64,000 nucleotides of DNA. Source: Henricia sp. BOLD:AAB3569 (taxonomy: Eukaryota; Echinodermata; Asteroidea; Spinulosida; Echinasteridae). Below the pieces are notes generated by a model. The model did not search any database, had not been told where the DNA came from, and saw only the letters and a list, made by a program, of their open reading frames with translations. Within the stretch, counting starts at the first letter, position 1. Each line of letters opens with the position of its first letter. Made by a program: the position numbers and the translations under genes. Below, one piece after another: positions 1 through 10,869 of this stretch. The stretch covers positions 372,001 to 436,000 of the forward strand of contig JBBELK010000323.1 of the NCBI GenBank assembly GCA_037783545.1. The letters are read 5' to 3'.

Positions 1-27
1 GAAGTTCGTCGGAACATTTTTCGACCT

Positions 28-71
28 CCAAATTTGCCGACGTTTGGACCACACTTTGACCAAATTGCCGA
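28..71. repeat. Internal subrepeat in the monomer (representative copy)
   Basis: Within each monomer, CCAAATTTGCCGA (28-40) is followed 32 bp later by CCAAATTGCCGA (60-71), which differs by one T. The two copies could be a relic of a shorter ancestral unit of about 32 bp. The rest of the monomer shows no clear subrepeat by eye, so the match could also be coincidental. Confidence 0.5.
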
Positions 72-94
72 GCCAAACTGGGGTGCGTCAACGA

Positions 95-150
95 CAGTCC
101 GAAGGACTGAGCATGCGCACGACTCAGGAGTACACCAAAGAGGTGTGTAC
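95..150. other. Cluster of three short inverted repeats per monomer (representative copy)
   Basis: Three dyads lie side by side. CAGTCC-GAA-GGACTG (95-109) is a perfect 6-bp stem with a 3-nt loop. CTGAG at 107-111 pairs with CTCAG at 123-127 and shares bases with the first stem, so the two are mutually exclusive. GTACAC at 130-135 pairs with GTGTAC at 145-150 across a 9-nt loop. The cluster recurs in nearly every monomer. Some subtypes break a pair: GAAGTACTG at about 3345, 7180 and 8065, GTACAG at about 31630, and GTGCAC at about 11045. I saw no compensating change, so conservation may reflect array homogenisation rather than selection on RNA or cruciform structure. Confidence 0.6.
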
Positions 151-2266
151 AGACAGCCACGGTTTGCGTGAGCAGTCAGGAAGCCCCAACCCAGTTTTCC
201 CTAAACTTTGAAATTTCTCTGCCATTTCCCGGCGAAAGTCTGTCAGTTTTTTAGGACAAGTGCGCAATATAGAGAGTTTGGAGCATGCAAAATTTGAAGT
301 TCGTCGGAACATTTTTCCACCTCCAAATTTGTCGACGTTTAGACCACACTTTGACCAAATTGCCGAACCAAACTGGGGTGCGTCAACGACAGTCCGGAGG
401 ACTGAGCATGCGCACGACTCAGGAGTACACCAAAGAGGTGTGTACAGACAGCCACGGTTTGCGTGAGCAGTCAGGAAGCCCCAACCCAGTTTTCCCTAAA
501 CTTTGAAATTTCTCTTCCATTTCCAGGCGAAAGTCTGTCAATTTTTTAGGACAAGTGCGCAATATAGAGAGTTTGGAGCATGCACAATTTGAAGTTCGTC
601 GGAACATTTTTCGACCTCCAAATTTGCCGACGTTTGGACCACACTTTGACCAAATTGCCGAGCCAAACTCGGGTGCGTCAACGACAGTCCGAAGGACTGA
701 GCATGCGCACGACTCAGGAGTACACCAAAGAGGTGTGTACAGACAGCCACGGTTTGCGTGAGCAGTCAGGAAGCCCCAACCCAGTTTTCACTAAACTTTG
801 AAATTTCTCTGCCATTTCCCGGCGAAAGTCTGTCAATTCTTTAGGACAAGTGCGCAATATAGAGAGTTTGGAGCATGCAAAATTTGAAGTTCGTCGGAAC
901 ATTTTTCGACCTCCAAATTTGCCGACGTTTGGACCACACTTTGACCAAATTGCCGAGCCAAACTGGGGTGCGTCAACGACAGTCCGAAGGACTGAGCATG
1001 CGCACGACTCAGGAGTACACCAAAGAGGTGTGTACAGACAGCCACGGTTTGCGTGAGCAGTCAGGAAGCCCCAACCCAGTTTTCCCTAAACTTTGAAATT
1101 TCTCTGCCATTTCCCGGCGAAAGTCTGTCAGTTTTTTAGGACAAGTGCGCAATATAGAGAGTTTGGAGCATGCAAAATTTGAAGTTCGTCGGAACATTTT
1201 TCCACCTCCAAATTTGTCGACGTTTAGACCACACTTTGACCAAATTGCCGAGCCAAACTGGGGTGCGTCAACGACAGTCCGGAGGACTGAGCATGCGCAC
1301 GACTCAGGAGTACACCAAAGAGGTGTGTACAGACAGCCACGGTTTGCGTGAGCAGTCAGGAAGCCCCAACCCAGTTTTCCCTAAACTTTGAAATTTCTCT
1401 TCCATTTCCCGGCGAAAGTCTGTCAATTTTTTAGGAGAAGTGCGCAATATAGAGAGTTTGGAGCATGCACAATTTGAAGTTCGTCGGAACATTTTTCGAC
1501 CTCCAAATTTGCCGACGTTTGGACCACACTTTGACCAAATTGCCGAGCCAAACTCGGGTGCGTCAACGACAGTCCGAAGGACTGAGCATGCGCACGACTC
1601 AGGAGTACACCAAAGAGGTGTGTACAGACAGCCACGGTTTGCGTGAGCAGTCAGGAAGCCCCAACCCAGTTTTCACTAAACTTTGAAATTTCTCTGCCAT
1701 TTCCCGGCGAAAGTCTGTCAATTCTTTAGGACAAGTGCGCAATATAGAGAGTTTGGAGCATGCAAAATTTGAAGTTCGTCGGAACATTTTTCGACCTCCA
1801 AATTTGCCGACGTTTGGACCACACTTTGACCAAATTGCCGAGCCAAACTGGGGTGCGTCAACGACAGTCCGAAGGACTGAGCATGCGCACGACTCAGGAG
1901 TACACCAAAGAGGTGTGTACAGACAGCCACGGTTTGCGTGAGCAGTCAGGAAGCCCCAACCCAGTTTTCACTAAACTTTGAAATTTCTCTGCCATTTCCC
2001 GGCGAAAGTCTGTCAATTTTTTAGGACAAGTGCGCAATATAGAGAGTTTGGAGCATGCAAAATTTGAAGTTCGTTGGAACATTTTTCGACCTCCAAATTT
2101 GTCGACGTTTAGACCACACTTTGACCAAATTGCCGAGCCAAACTGGGGTGCGTCAACGACAGTCCGAAGGACTGAGCATGCGCACGACTCAGGAGTACAC
2201 CAAAGAGGTGTGTACAGACAGCCACGGTTTGCGTGAGCAGTCAGGAAGCCCCAACCCAGTTTTCAC

Positions 2267-5200
2267 TAAACTTTGAAATTTCTCTGCCATTTCCCGGCGA
2301 AAGTCTGTCAATTCTTTAGGACAAGTGCGCAATATAGAGAGTTTGGAGCATGCAAAATTTGAAGTTCGTCGGAACATTTTTCGACCTCCAAATTTTCCGA
2401 CGTTTGGACCACACTTTGACCAAATTGCCGAGCCAAACTGGGGTGCGTCAACGACAGTCCGAAGGACTGAGCATGCGCACGACTCAGGAGTACACCAAAG
2501 AGGTGTGTACAGACAGCCACGGTTTGCGTGAGCAGTCAGGAAGCCCCAACCCAGTTTTCCCTAAACTTTGAAATTTCTCTGCCATTTCCCGGCGAAAGTC
2601 TGTCAGTTTTTTAGGACAAGTGCGCAATATAGAGAGTTTGGAGCATGCAAAATTTGAAGTTCGTCGGAACATTTTTCCACCTACAAATTTGTCGACGTTT
2701 AGACCACACTTTGACCAAATTGCCGAGCCAAACTGGGGTGCGTCAACGACAGTCCGAAGGACTGAGCATGCGCACGACTCAGGAGTACACCAAAGAGGTG
2801 TGTACAGACAGCCACGGTTTGCGTGAGCAGTCAGGAAGCCCCAACCCAGTTTTCCCTAAACTTTGAAATTTCTCTTCCATTTCCCGGCGAAAGTCTGTCA
2901 ATTTTTTAGGACAAGTGCGCAATATAGAGAGTTTGGAGCATGCAAAATTTGAAGTTCGTCGGAACATTTTTCGACCTCCAAATTTGTCGACGTTTAGACC
3001 ACACTTTGACCAAATTGCCGAGCCAAACTGGGGTGCGTCAACGACAGTCCGAAGGACTGAGCATGCGCACGACTCAGGAGTACACCAAAGAGGTGTGTAC
3101 AGACAGCCACGGTTTGCGTGAGCAGTCAGGAAGCCCCAACCCAGTTTTCCCTAAACTTTGAAATTTCTCTTCCATTTCCCGGCGAAAGTCTGTCAATTTT
3201 TTAGGACAAGTGCGCAATATAGAGAGTTTGGAGCATGCAAAATTTGAAGTTCGTCGGAACATTTTTCGACCTCCAAATTTGCCGACGTTTGGACCACACT
3301 TTGACCAAATTGCCGAGCCAAACTGGGGTGCGTCAACGACAGTCCGAAGTACTGAGCATGCGCACGACTCAGGAGTACACCAAAGAGGTGTGTACAGACA
3401 GCCACGGTTTGCGTGAGCAGTCAGGAAGCCCCAACCCAGTTTTCACTAAACTTTGAAATTTCTCTGCCATTTCCCGGCGAAAGTCTGTCAATTCTTTAGG
3501 ACAAGTGCGCAATATAGAGAGTTTGGAGCATGCAAAATTTGAAGTTCGTCGGAACATTTTTCGACCTCCAAATTTGCCGACGTTTGGACCACACTTTGAC
3601 CAAATTGCCGAGCCAAACTGGGGTGCGTCAACGACAGTCCGAAGGACTGAGCATGCGCACGACTCAGGAGTACACCAAAGAGGTGTGTACAGACAGCCAC
3701 GGTTTGCGTGAGCAGTCAGGAAGCCCCAACCCAGTTTTCCCTAAACTTTGAAATTTCTCTTCCATTTCCCGGCGAAAGTCTGTCAATTTTTTAGGACAAG
3801 TGCGCAATATAGAGAGTTTGGAGCATGCAAAATTTGAAGTTCGTCGGAACATTTTTCGACCTCCAAATTTGCCGACGTTTGGACCACACTTTGACCAAAT
3901 TGCCGAGCCAAACTGGGGTGCGTCAACGACAGTCCGAAGGACTGAGCATGCGCACGACTCAGGAGTACACCAAAGAGGTGTGTACAGACAGCCACGGTTT
4001 GCGTGAGCAGTCAGGAAGCCCCAACCCAGTTTTCCCTAAACTTTGAAATTTCTCTTCCATTTCCCGGCGAAAGTCTGTCAATTTTTTAGGACAAGTGCGC
4101 AATATAGAGAGTTTGGAGCATGCATAATTTGAAGTTCGTCGGAACATTTTTCGACCTCCAGATTTGCCGACGTTTGGACCACACTTTGACCAAATTGCCG
4201 AGCCAAACTGGGGTGCGTCAACGACAGTCCGAAGGACTGAGCATGCGCACGACTCAGGAGTACACCAAAGAGGTGTGTACAGACAGCCACGGTTTGCGTG
4301 AGCAGTCAGGAAGCCCCAACCCAGTTTTCCCTAAACTTTGAAATTTCTCTTCCATTTCCCGGCGAAAGTCTGTCAATTTTTTAGGACAAGTGCGCAATAT
4401 AGAGAGTTTGGAGCATGCAAAATTTGAAGTTCGTCGGAACATTTTTCGACCTCCAAATTTGCCGACGTTTGGACCACACTTTGACCAAATTGCCGAGCCA
4501 AACTGGGGTGCGTCAACGACAGTCCGAAGGACTGAGCATGCGCACGACTCAGGAGTACACCAAAGAGGTGTGTACAGACAGCCACGGTTTGCGTGAGCAG
4601 TCAGGAAGCCCCAACCCAGTTTTCCCTAAACTTTGAAATTTCTCTGCCATTTCCCGGCGAAAGTCTGTCAGTTTTTTAGGACAAGTGCGCAATATAGAGA
4701 GTTTGGAGCATGCAAAATTTGAAGTTCGTCGTAACATTTTTCGACCTCCAAATTTGTCGACGTTTAGACCACACTTTGACCAAATTGCCGAGCCAAACTG
4801 GGGTGCGTCAACGACAGTCCGAAGGACTGAGCATGCGCACGACTCAGGAGTACACCAAAGAGGTGTGTACAGACAGCCACGGTTTGCGTGAGCAGTCAGG
4901 AAGCCCCAACCCAGTTTTCCCTAAACTTTGAAATTTCTCTTCCATTTCCCGGTGAAAGTCTGTCAATTTTTTAGGACAAGTGCGCAATATAGAGAGTTTG
5001 GAGCATGCAAAATTTGAAGTTCGTCGGAACATTTTTCGACCTCCAAATTTGCCGACGTTTGGACCACACTTTGACCAAATTGCCGAGCCAAACTGGGGTG
5101 CGTCAACGACAGTCCGAAGGACTGAGCATGCGCACGACTCAGGAGTACACCAAAGAGGTGTGTACAGACAGCCACGGTTTGCGTGAGCAGTCAGGAAGCC

Positions 5201-6149
5201 CCAACCCAGTTTTCCCTAAACTTTGAAATTTCTCTGCCATTTCCCGGCGAAAGTCTGTCAATTTTTTAGGACAAGTACGCAATATAGAGAGTTTGGAGCA
5301 TGCAAAATTTGAAGTTCGTCGGAACATTTTTCGACCTCCAAATTTGCCGACGTTTGGACCACACTTTGACCAAATTGCCGAGCCAAACTGGGGTGCGTCA
5401 ACGACAGTCCGAAGGACTGAGCATGCGCACGACTCAGGAGTACACCAAAGAGGTGTGTACAGACAGCCACGGTTTGCGTGAGCAGTCAGGAAGCCCCAAC
5501 CCAGTTTTCCCTAAACTTTGAAATTTCTCTGCCATTTCCGGGCGAAAGTCTGTCAATTTTTTAGGACAAGTGCGCAATATAGAGAGTTTGGAGCATGCAA
5601 AATTTGAAGTTCGTCGGAACATTTTTCGACCTCCAAATTTGCCGACGTTTGGACCACACTTTGACCAAATTGCCGAGCCAAACTGCGGTGTGTCAACGAC
5701 AGTCCGAAGGACTGAGCATGCGCACGACTCAGGAGTACACCAAAGAGGTGTGTACAGACAGCCACGGTTTGCGTGAGCAGTCAGGAAGCCCCAACCCAGT
5801 TTTCCCTAAACTTTGAAATTTCTCTGCCATTTCCCGGCGAAAGTCTGTCAATTTTTTAGGACAAGTGCGCAATATAGAGAGTTTGGAGCATGCAAAATTT
5901 GAAGTTCGTCGGAACATTTTTCGACCTCCAAATTTGCCGACGTTTGGACCACACTTTGACCAAATTGCCGAGCCAAACTGGGGTGCGTCAACGACAGTCC
6001 GAAGGACTGAGCATGCGCACGACTCAGTAGTACACCAAAGAGGTGTGTACAGACAGCCACGGTTTGCGTGAGCAGTCAGGAAGCCCCAACCCAGTTTTCC
6101 CTAAACTTTGAAATTTCTCTGCCATTTCCCGGCGAAAGTCTGTCAATTC
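2267..6149. repeat. About 13-monomer block, copy 1 of a large duplication
   Basis: This segment reappears at 7282-10869. Shared rare markers, in order, are TTTTCCGACG (about 2394), CCACCTACAAATTTG (about 2672), GTACTGAG (about 3349), GCATAATTTG (about 4121), CGTAACATTT (about 4730), GGTGAAAG (4952), ACAAGTACGC (5271), TTCCGGGCG (about 5536), GCGGTGTGTC (about 5685) and CAGTAGTACACC (about 6027). The offset is 5,015 bp (17 monomers) up to about 3.0 kb and 4,720 bp (16 monomers) from about 3.35 kb. The second copy therefore lost exactly one monomer. Confidence 0.85.
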
Positions 6150-6230
6150 TTTAGGACAAGTGCGCAATATAGAGAGTTTGGAGCATGCAAAATTTGAAGT
6201 TCGTCGGAACATTTTTCGACCTCCAAATTT

Positions 6231-7279
6231 GCCGACGTTTGGACCACACTTTGACCAAATTGCCGAGCCAAACTGGGGTGCGTCAACGACAGTCCGAAGG
6301 ACTGAGCATGCGCACGACTCAGGAGTACACCAAAGAGGTGTGTACAGACAGCCACGGTTTGCGTGAGCAGTCAGGAAGCCCCAACCCAGTTTTCCCTAAA
6401 CTTTGAAATTTCTCTGCCATTTCCCGGCGAAAGTCTGTCAGTTTTTTAGGACAAGTGCGCAATATAGAGAGTTTGGAGCATGCAAAATTTGAAGTTCGTC
6501 GGAACATTTTTCCACCTACAAATTTGTCGACGTTTAGACCACACTTTGACCAAATTGCCGAGCCAAACTGGGGTGCGTCAACGACAGTCCGAAGGACTGA
6601 GCATGCGCACGACTCAGGAGTACACCAAAGAGGTGTGTACAGACAGCCACGGTTTGCGTGAGCAGTCAGGAAGCCCCAACCCAGTTTTCCCTAAACTTTG
6701 AAATTTCTCTTCCATTTCCCGGCGAAAGTCTGTCAATTTTTTAGGACAAGTGCGCAATATAGAGAGTTTGGAGCATGCAAAATTTGAAGTTCGTCGGAAC
6801 ATTTTTCGACCTCCAAATTTGTCGACGTTTAGACCACACTTTGACCAAATTGCCGAGCCAAACTGGGGTGCGTCAACGACAGTCCGAAGGACTGAGCATG
6901 CGCACGACTCAGGAGTACACCAAAGAGGTGTGTACAGACAGCCACGGTTTGCGTGAGCAGTCAGGAAGCCCCAACCCAGTTTTCCCTAAACTTTGAAATT
7001 TCTCTTCCATTTCCCGGCGAAAGTCTGTCAATTTTTTAGGACAAGTGCGCAATATAGAGAGTTTGGAGCATGCAAAATTTGAAGTTCGTCGGAACATTTT
7101 TCGACCTCCAAATTTGCCGACGTTTGGACCACACTTTGACCAAATTGCCGAGCCAAACTGGGGTGCGTCAACGACAGTCCGAAGTACTGAGCATGCGCAC
7201 GACTCAGGAGTACACCAAAGAGGTGTGTACAGACAGCCACGGTTTGCGTGAGCAGTCAGGAAGCCCCAACCCAGTTTTC
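6231..7279. repeat. Third copy of part of the 2.4-3.4 kb block (13-monomer offset)
   Basis: This stretch matches 2396-3444 at an offset of 3,835 bp. It carries CCACCTACAAATTTG (about 6512), two GTCGAC monomers and GTACTGAG (about 7184). It ends where TTTTCCCTAAA replaces TTTTCACTAAA. Directly after it, the next block restarts with the 2.3-kb markers, so the junction near 7280 marks a separate exchange. Confidence 0.8.
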
Positions 7280-7281
7280 CC

Positions 7282-10200
7282 TAAACTTTGAAATTTCTCT
7301 GCCATTTCCCGGCGAAAGTCTGTCAATTCTTTAGGACAAGTGCGCAATATAGAGAGTTTGGAGCATGCAAAATTTGAAGTTCGTCGGAACATTTTTCGAC
7401 CTCCAAATTTTCCGACGTTTGGACCACACTTTGACCAAATTGCCGAGCCAAACTGGGGTGCGTCAACGACAGTCCGAAGGACTGAGCATGCGCACGACTC
7501 AGGAGTACACCAAAGAGGTGTGTACAGACAGCCACGGTTTGCGTGAGCAGTCAGGAAGCCCCAACCCAGTTTTCCCTAAACTTTGAAATTTCTCTGCCAT
7601 TTCCCGGCGAAAGTCTGTCAGTTTTTTAGGACAAGTGCGCAATATAGAGAGTTTGGAGCATGCAAAATTTGAAGTTCGTCGGAACATTTTTCCACCTACA
7701 AATTTGTCGACGTTTAGACCACACTTTGACCAAATTGCCGAGCCAAACTGGGGTGCGTCAACGACAGTCCGAAGGACTGAGCATGCGCACGACTCAGGAG
7801 TACACCAAAGAGGTGTGTACAGACAGCCACGGTTTGCGTGAGCAGTCAGGAAGCCCCAACCCAGTTTTCCCTAAACTTTGAAATTTCTCTTCCATTTCCC
7901 GGCGAAAGTCTGTCAATTTTTTAGGACAAGTGCGCAATATAGAGAGTTTGGAGCATGCAAAATTTGAAGTTCGTCGGAACATTTTTCGACCTCCAAATTT
8001 GTCGACGTTTAGACCACACTTTGACCAAATTGCCGAGCCAAACTGGGGTGCGTCAACGACAGTCCGAAGTACTGAGCATGCGCACGACTGAGGAGTACAC
8101 CAAAGAGGTGTGTACAGACAGCCACGGTTTGCGTGAGCAGTCAGGAAGCCCCAACCCAGTTTTCACTAAACTTTGAAATTTCTCTGCCATTTCCCGGCGA
8201 AAGTCTGTCAATTCTTTAGGACAAGTGCGCAATATAGAGAGTTTGGAGCATGCAAAATTTGAAGTTCGTCGGAACATTTTTCGACCTCCAAATTTGCCGA
8301 CGTTTGGACCACACTTTGACCAAATTGCCGAGCCAAACTGGGGTGCGTCAACGACAGTCCGAAGGACTGAGCATGCGCACGACTCAGGAGTACACCAAAG
8401 AGGTGTGTACAGACAGCCACGGTTTGCGTGAGCAGTCAGGAAGCCCCAACCCAGTTTTCCCTAAACTTTGAAATTTCTCTTCCATTTCCCGGCGAAAGTC
8501 TGTCAATTTTTTAGGACAAGTGCGCAATATAGAGAGTTTGGAGCATGCAAAATTTGAAGTTCGTCGGAACATTTTTCGACCTCCAAATTTGCCGACGTTT
8601 GGACCACACTTTGACCAAATTGCCGAGCCAAACTGGGGTGCGTCAACGACAGTCCGAAGGACTGAGCATGCGCACGACTCAGGAGTACACCAAAGAGGTG
8701 TGTACAGACAGCCACGGTTTGCGTGAGCAGTCAGGAAGCCCCAACCCAGTTTTCCCTAAACTTTGAAATTTCTCTTCCATTTCCCGGCGAAAGTCTGTCA
8801 ATTTTTTAGGACAAGTGCGCAATATAGAGAGTTTGGAGCATGCATAATTTGAAGTTCGTCGGAACATTTTTCGACCTCCAGATTTGCCGACGTTTGGACC
8901 ACACTTTGACCAAATTGCCGAGCCAAACTGGGGTGCGTCAACGACAGTCCGAAGGACTGAGCATGCGCACGACTCAGGAGTACACCAAAGAGGTGTGTAC
9001 AGACAGCCACGGTTTGCGTGAGCAGTCAGGAAGCCCCAACCCAGTTTTCCCTAAACTTTGAAATTTCTCTTCCATTTCCCGGCGAAAGTCTGTCAATTTT
9101 TTAGGACAAGTGCGCAATATAGAGAGTTTGGAGCATGCAAAATTTGAAGTTCGTCGGAACATTTTTCGACCTCCAAATTTGCCGACGTTTGGACCACACT
9201 TTGACCAAATTGCCGAGCCAAACTGGGGTGCGTCAACGACAGTCCGAAGGACTGAGCATGCGCACGACTCAGGAGTACACCAAAGAGGTGTGTACAGACA
9301 GCCACGGTTTGCGTGAGCAGTCAGGAAGCCCCAACCCAGTTTTCCCTAAACTTTGAAATTTCTCTGCCATTTCCCGGCGAAAGTCTGTCAGTTTTTTAGG
9401 ACAAGTGCGCAATATAGAGAGTTTGGAGCATGCAAAATTTGAAGTTCGTCGTAACATTTTTCGACCTCCAAATTTGTCGACGTTTAGACCACACTTTGAC
9501 CAAATTGCCGAGCCAAACTGGGGTGCGTCAACGACAGTCCGAAGGACTGAGCATGCGCACGACTCAGGAGTACACCAAAGAGGTGTGTACAGACAGCCAC
9601 GGTTTGCGTGAGCAGTCAGGAAGCCCCAACCCAGTTTTCCCTAAACTTTGAAATTTCTCTTCCATTTCCCGGTGAAAGTCTGTCAATTTTTTAGGACAAG
9701 TGCGCAATATAGAGAGTTTGGAGCATGCAAAATTTGAAGTTCGTCGGAACATTTTTCGACCTCCAAATTTGCCGACGTTTGGACCACACTTTGACCAAAT
9801 TGCCGAGCCAAACTGGGGTGCGTCAACGACAGTCCGAAGGACTGAGCATGCGCACGACTCAGGAGTACACCAAAGAGGTGTGTACAGACAGCCACGGTTT
9901 GCGTGAGCAGTCAGGAAGCCCCAACCCAGTTTTCCCTAAACTTTGAAATTTCTCTGCCATTTCCCGGCGAAAGTCTGTCAATTTTTTAGGACAAGTACGC
10001 AATATAGAGAGTTTGGAGCATGCAAAATTTGAAGTTCGTCGGAACATTTTTCGACCTCCAAATTTGCCGACGTTTGGACCACACTTTGACCAAATTGCCG
10101 AGCCAAACTGGGGTGCGTCAACGACAGTCCGAAGGACTGAGCATGCGCACGACTCAGGAGTACACCAAAGAGGTGTGTACAGACAGCCACGGTTTGCGTG

Positions 10201-10869
10201 AGCAGTCAGGAAGCCCCAACCCAGTTTTCCCTAAACTTTGAAATTTCTCTGCCATTTCCGGGCGAAAGTCTGTCAATTTTTTAGGACAAGTGCGCAATAT
10301 AGAGAGTTTGGAGCATGCAAAATTTGAAGTTCGTCGGAACATTTTTCGACCTCCAAATTTGCCGACGTTTGGACCACACTTTGACCAAATTGCCGAGCCA
10401 AACTGCGGTGTGTCAACGACAGTCCGAAGGACTGAGCATGCGCACGACTCAGGAGTACACCAAAGAGGTGTGTACAGACAGCCACGGTTTGCGTGAGCAG
10501 TCAGGAAGCCCCAACCCAGTTTTCCCTAAACTTTGAAATTTCTCTGCCATTTCCCGGCGAAAGTCTGTCAATTTTTTAGGACAAGTGCGCAATATAGAGA
10601 GTTTGGAGCATGCAAAATTTGAAGTTCGTCGGAACATTTTTCGACCTCCAAATTTGCCGACGTTTGGACCACACTTTGACCAAATTGCCGAGCCAAACTG
10701 GGGTGCGTCAACGACAGTCCGAAGGACTGAGCATGCGCACGACTCAGTAGTACACCAAAGAGGTGTGTACAGACAGCCACGGTTTGCGTGAGCAGTCAGG
10801 AAGCCCCAACCCAGTTTTCCCTAAACTTTGAAATTTCTCTGCCATTTCCCGGCGAAAGTCTGTCAATTT
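7282..10869. repeat. About 12-monomer block, copy 2 of the large duplication
   Basis: It repeats the ordered markers of 2267-6149: TTTTCCGACG near 7409, GCATAATTTG near 8841, CGTAACATTT near 9450, ACAAGTACGC near 9991, TTCCGGGCG near 10256 and GCGGTGTGTC near 10405. It is 295 bp shorter because two neighbouring monomers are fused at 7930-8224. Its right part (9577-10869) is also the left part of the 12-monomer duplication further right, so the duplications are nested. Confidence 0.85.
7930..8224. repeat. Hybrid monomer from unequal exchange
   Basis: The left part has the GTCGACGTTTAGACC form of the monomer at 2915-3209 (offset 5,015). The right part has GAAGTACTG and TTTTCACTAAA of the next monomer at 3210-3504 (offset 4,720). 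The switch lies between 8011 and 8070, where the two parents are identical. It also has a private C-to-G change at 8090 (GACTGAGG instead of GACTCAGG). This is the product expected when two neighbouring monomers recombine and one unit is lost. Confidence 0.85.

Larger units (their letters stand above)
1..1969. repeat. Three-monomer higher-order repeat, 885 bp, about 2.2 copies
   Basis: Position 1 onward matches 886 onward at an 885-bp offset. The unit contains a monomer with TTCCACC, GTCGAC and GGAGGACTG (near 316-405 and 1201-1290). It also contains one with GCACAATTTG and AACTCGGG (near 580-670 and 1465-1555), followed by an ordinary monomer. The match ends at 1970, where TTTTCACTAAA replaces TTTTCCCTAAA. 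A few single-base differences separate the copies, such as GAACC/GAGCC at 366/1251 and CCAGG/CCCGG near 522/1407, so the duplication is not brand new. Confidence 0.85.

Noticed and set aside
1-40. tRNA-derived repeat with Pol III A and B boxes
   Set aside because: GTTCGTCGG resembles only part of a B box and no A box lies at the right distance upstream.
123-127. AP-1-like site near GACTCAG in every monomer
   Set aside because: The sequence is CGACTCAG, which lacks the TGA half of TGASTCA. Such short matches are expected by chance.
100-250. Hammerhead ribozyme as found in some satellites
   Set aside because: CTGAGCA and CGAAA occur, but the required CTGANGA core and the helix arrangement are missing on the plus strand. 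I found no core on the minus strand.
235-260. CENP-B box (NTTCGNNNNANNCGGGN) in the monomer
   Set aside because: TTTCCCGGCGAAAG contains CCCG and CGAA, but the spacing is far too short for either orientation. GTTCGTCGGAAC lacks the CGGG end.
260-506. Open frames of 62-73 codons on both strands in every monomer, sometimes extended to 84-160 codons by small indels
   Set aside because: They recur with the satellite, overlap each other on both strands, and often start at GTG rather than ATG. Variants between copies change residues as freely as silent sites. There is no sign of a promoter, ribosome site or known domain. They are by-products of a repeat with few stop codons.
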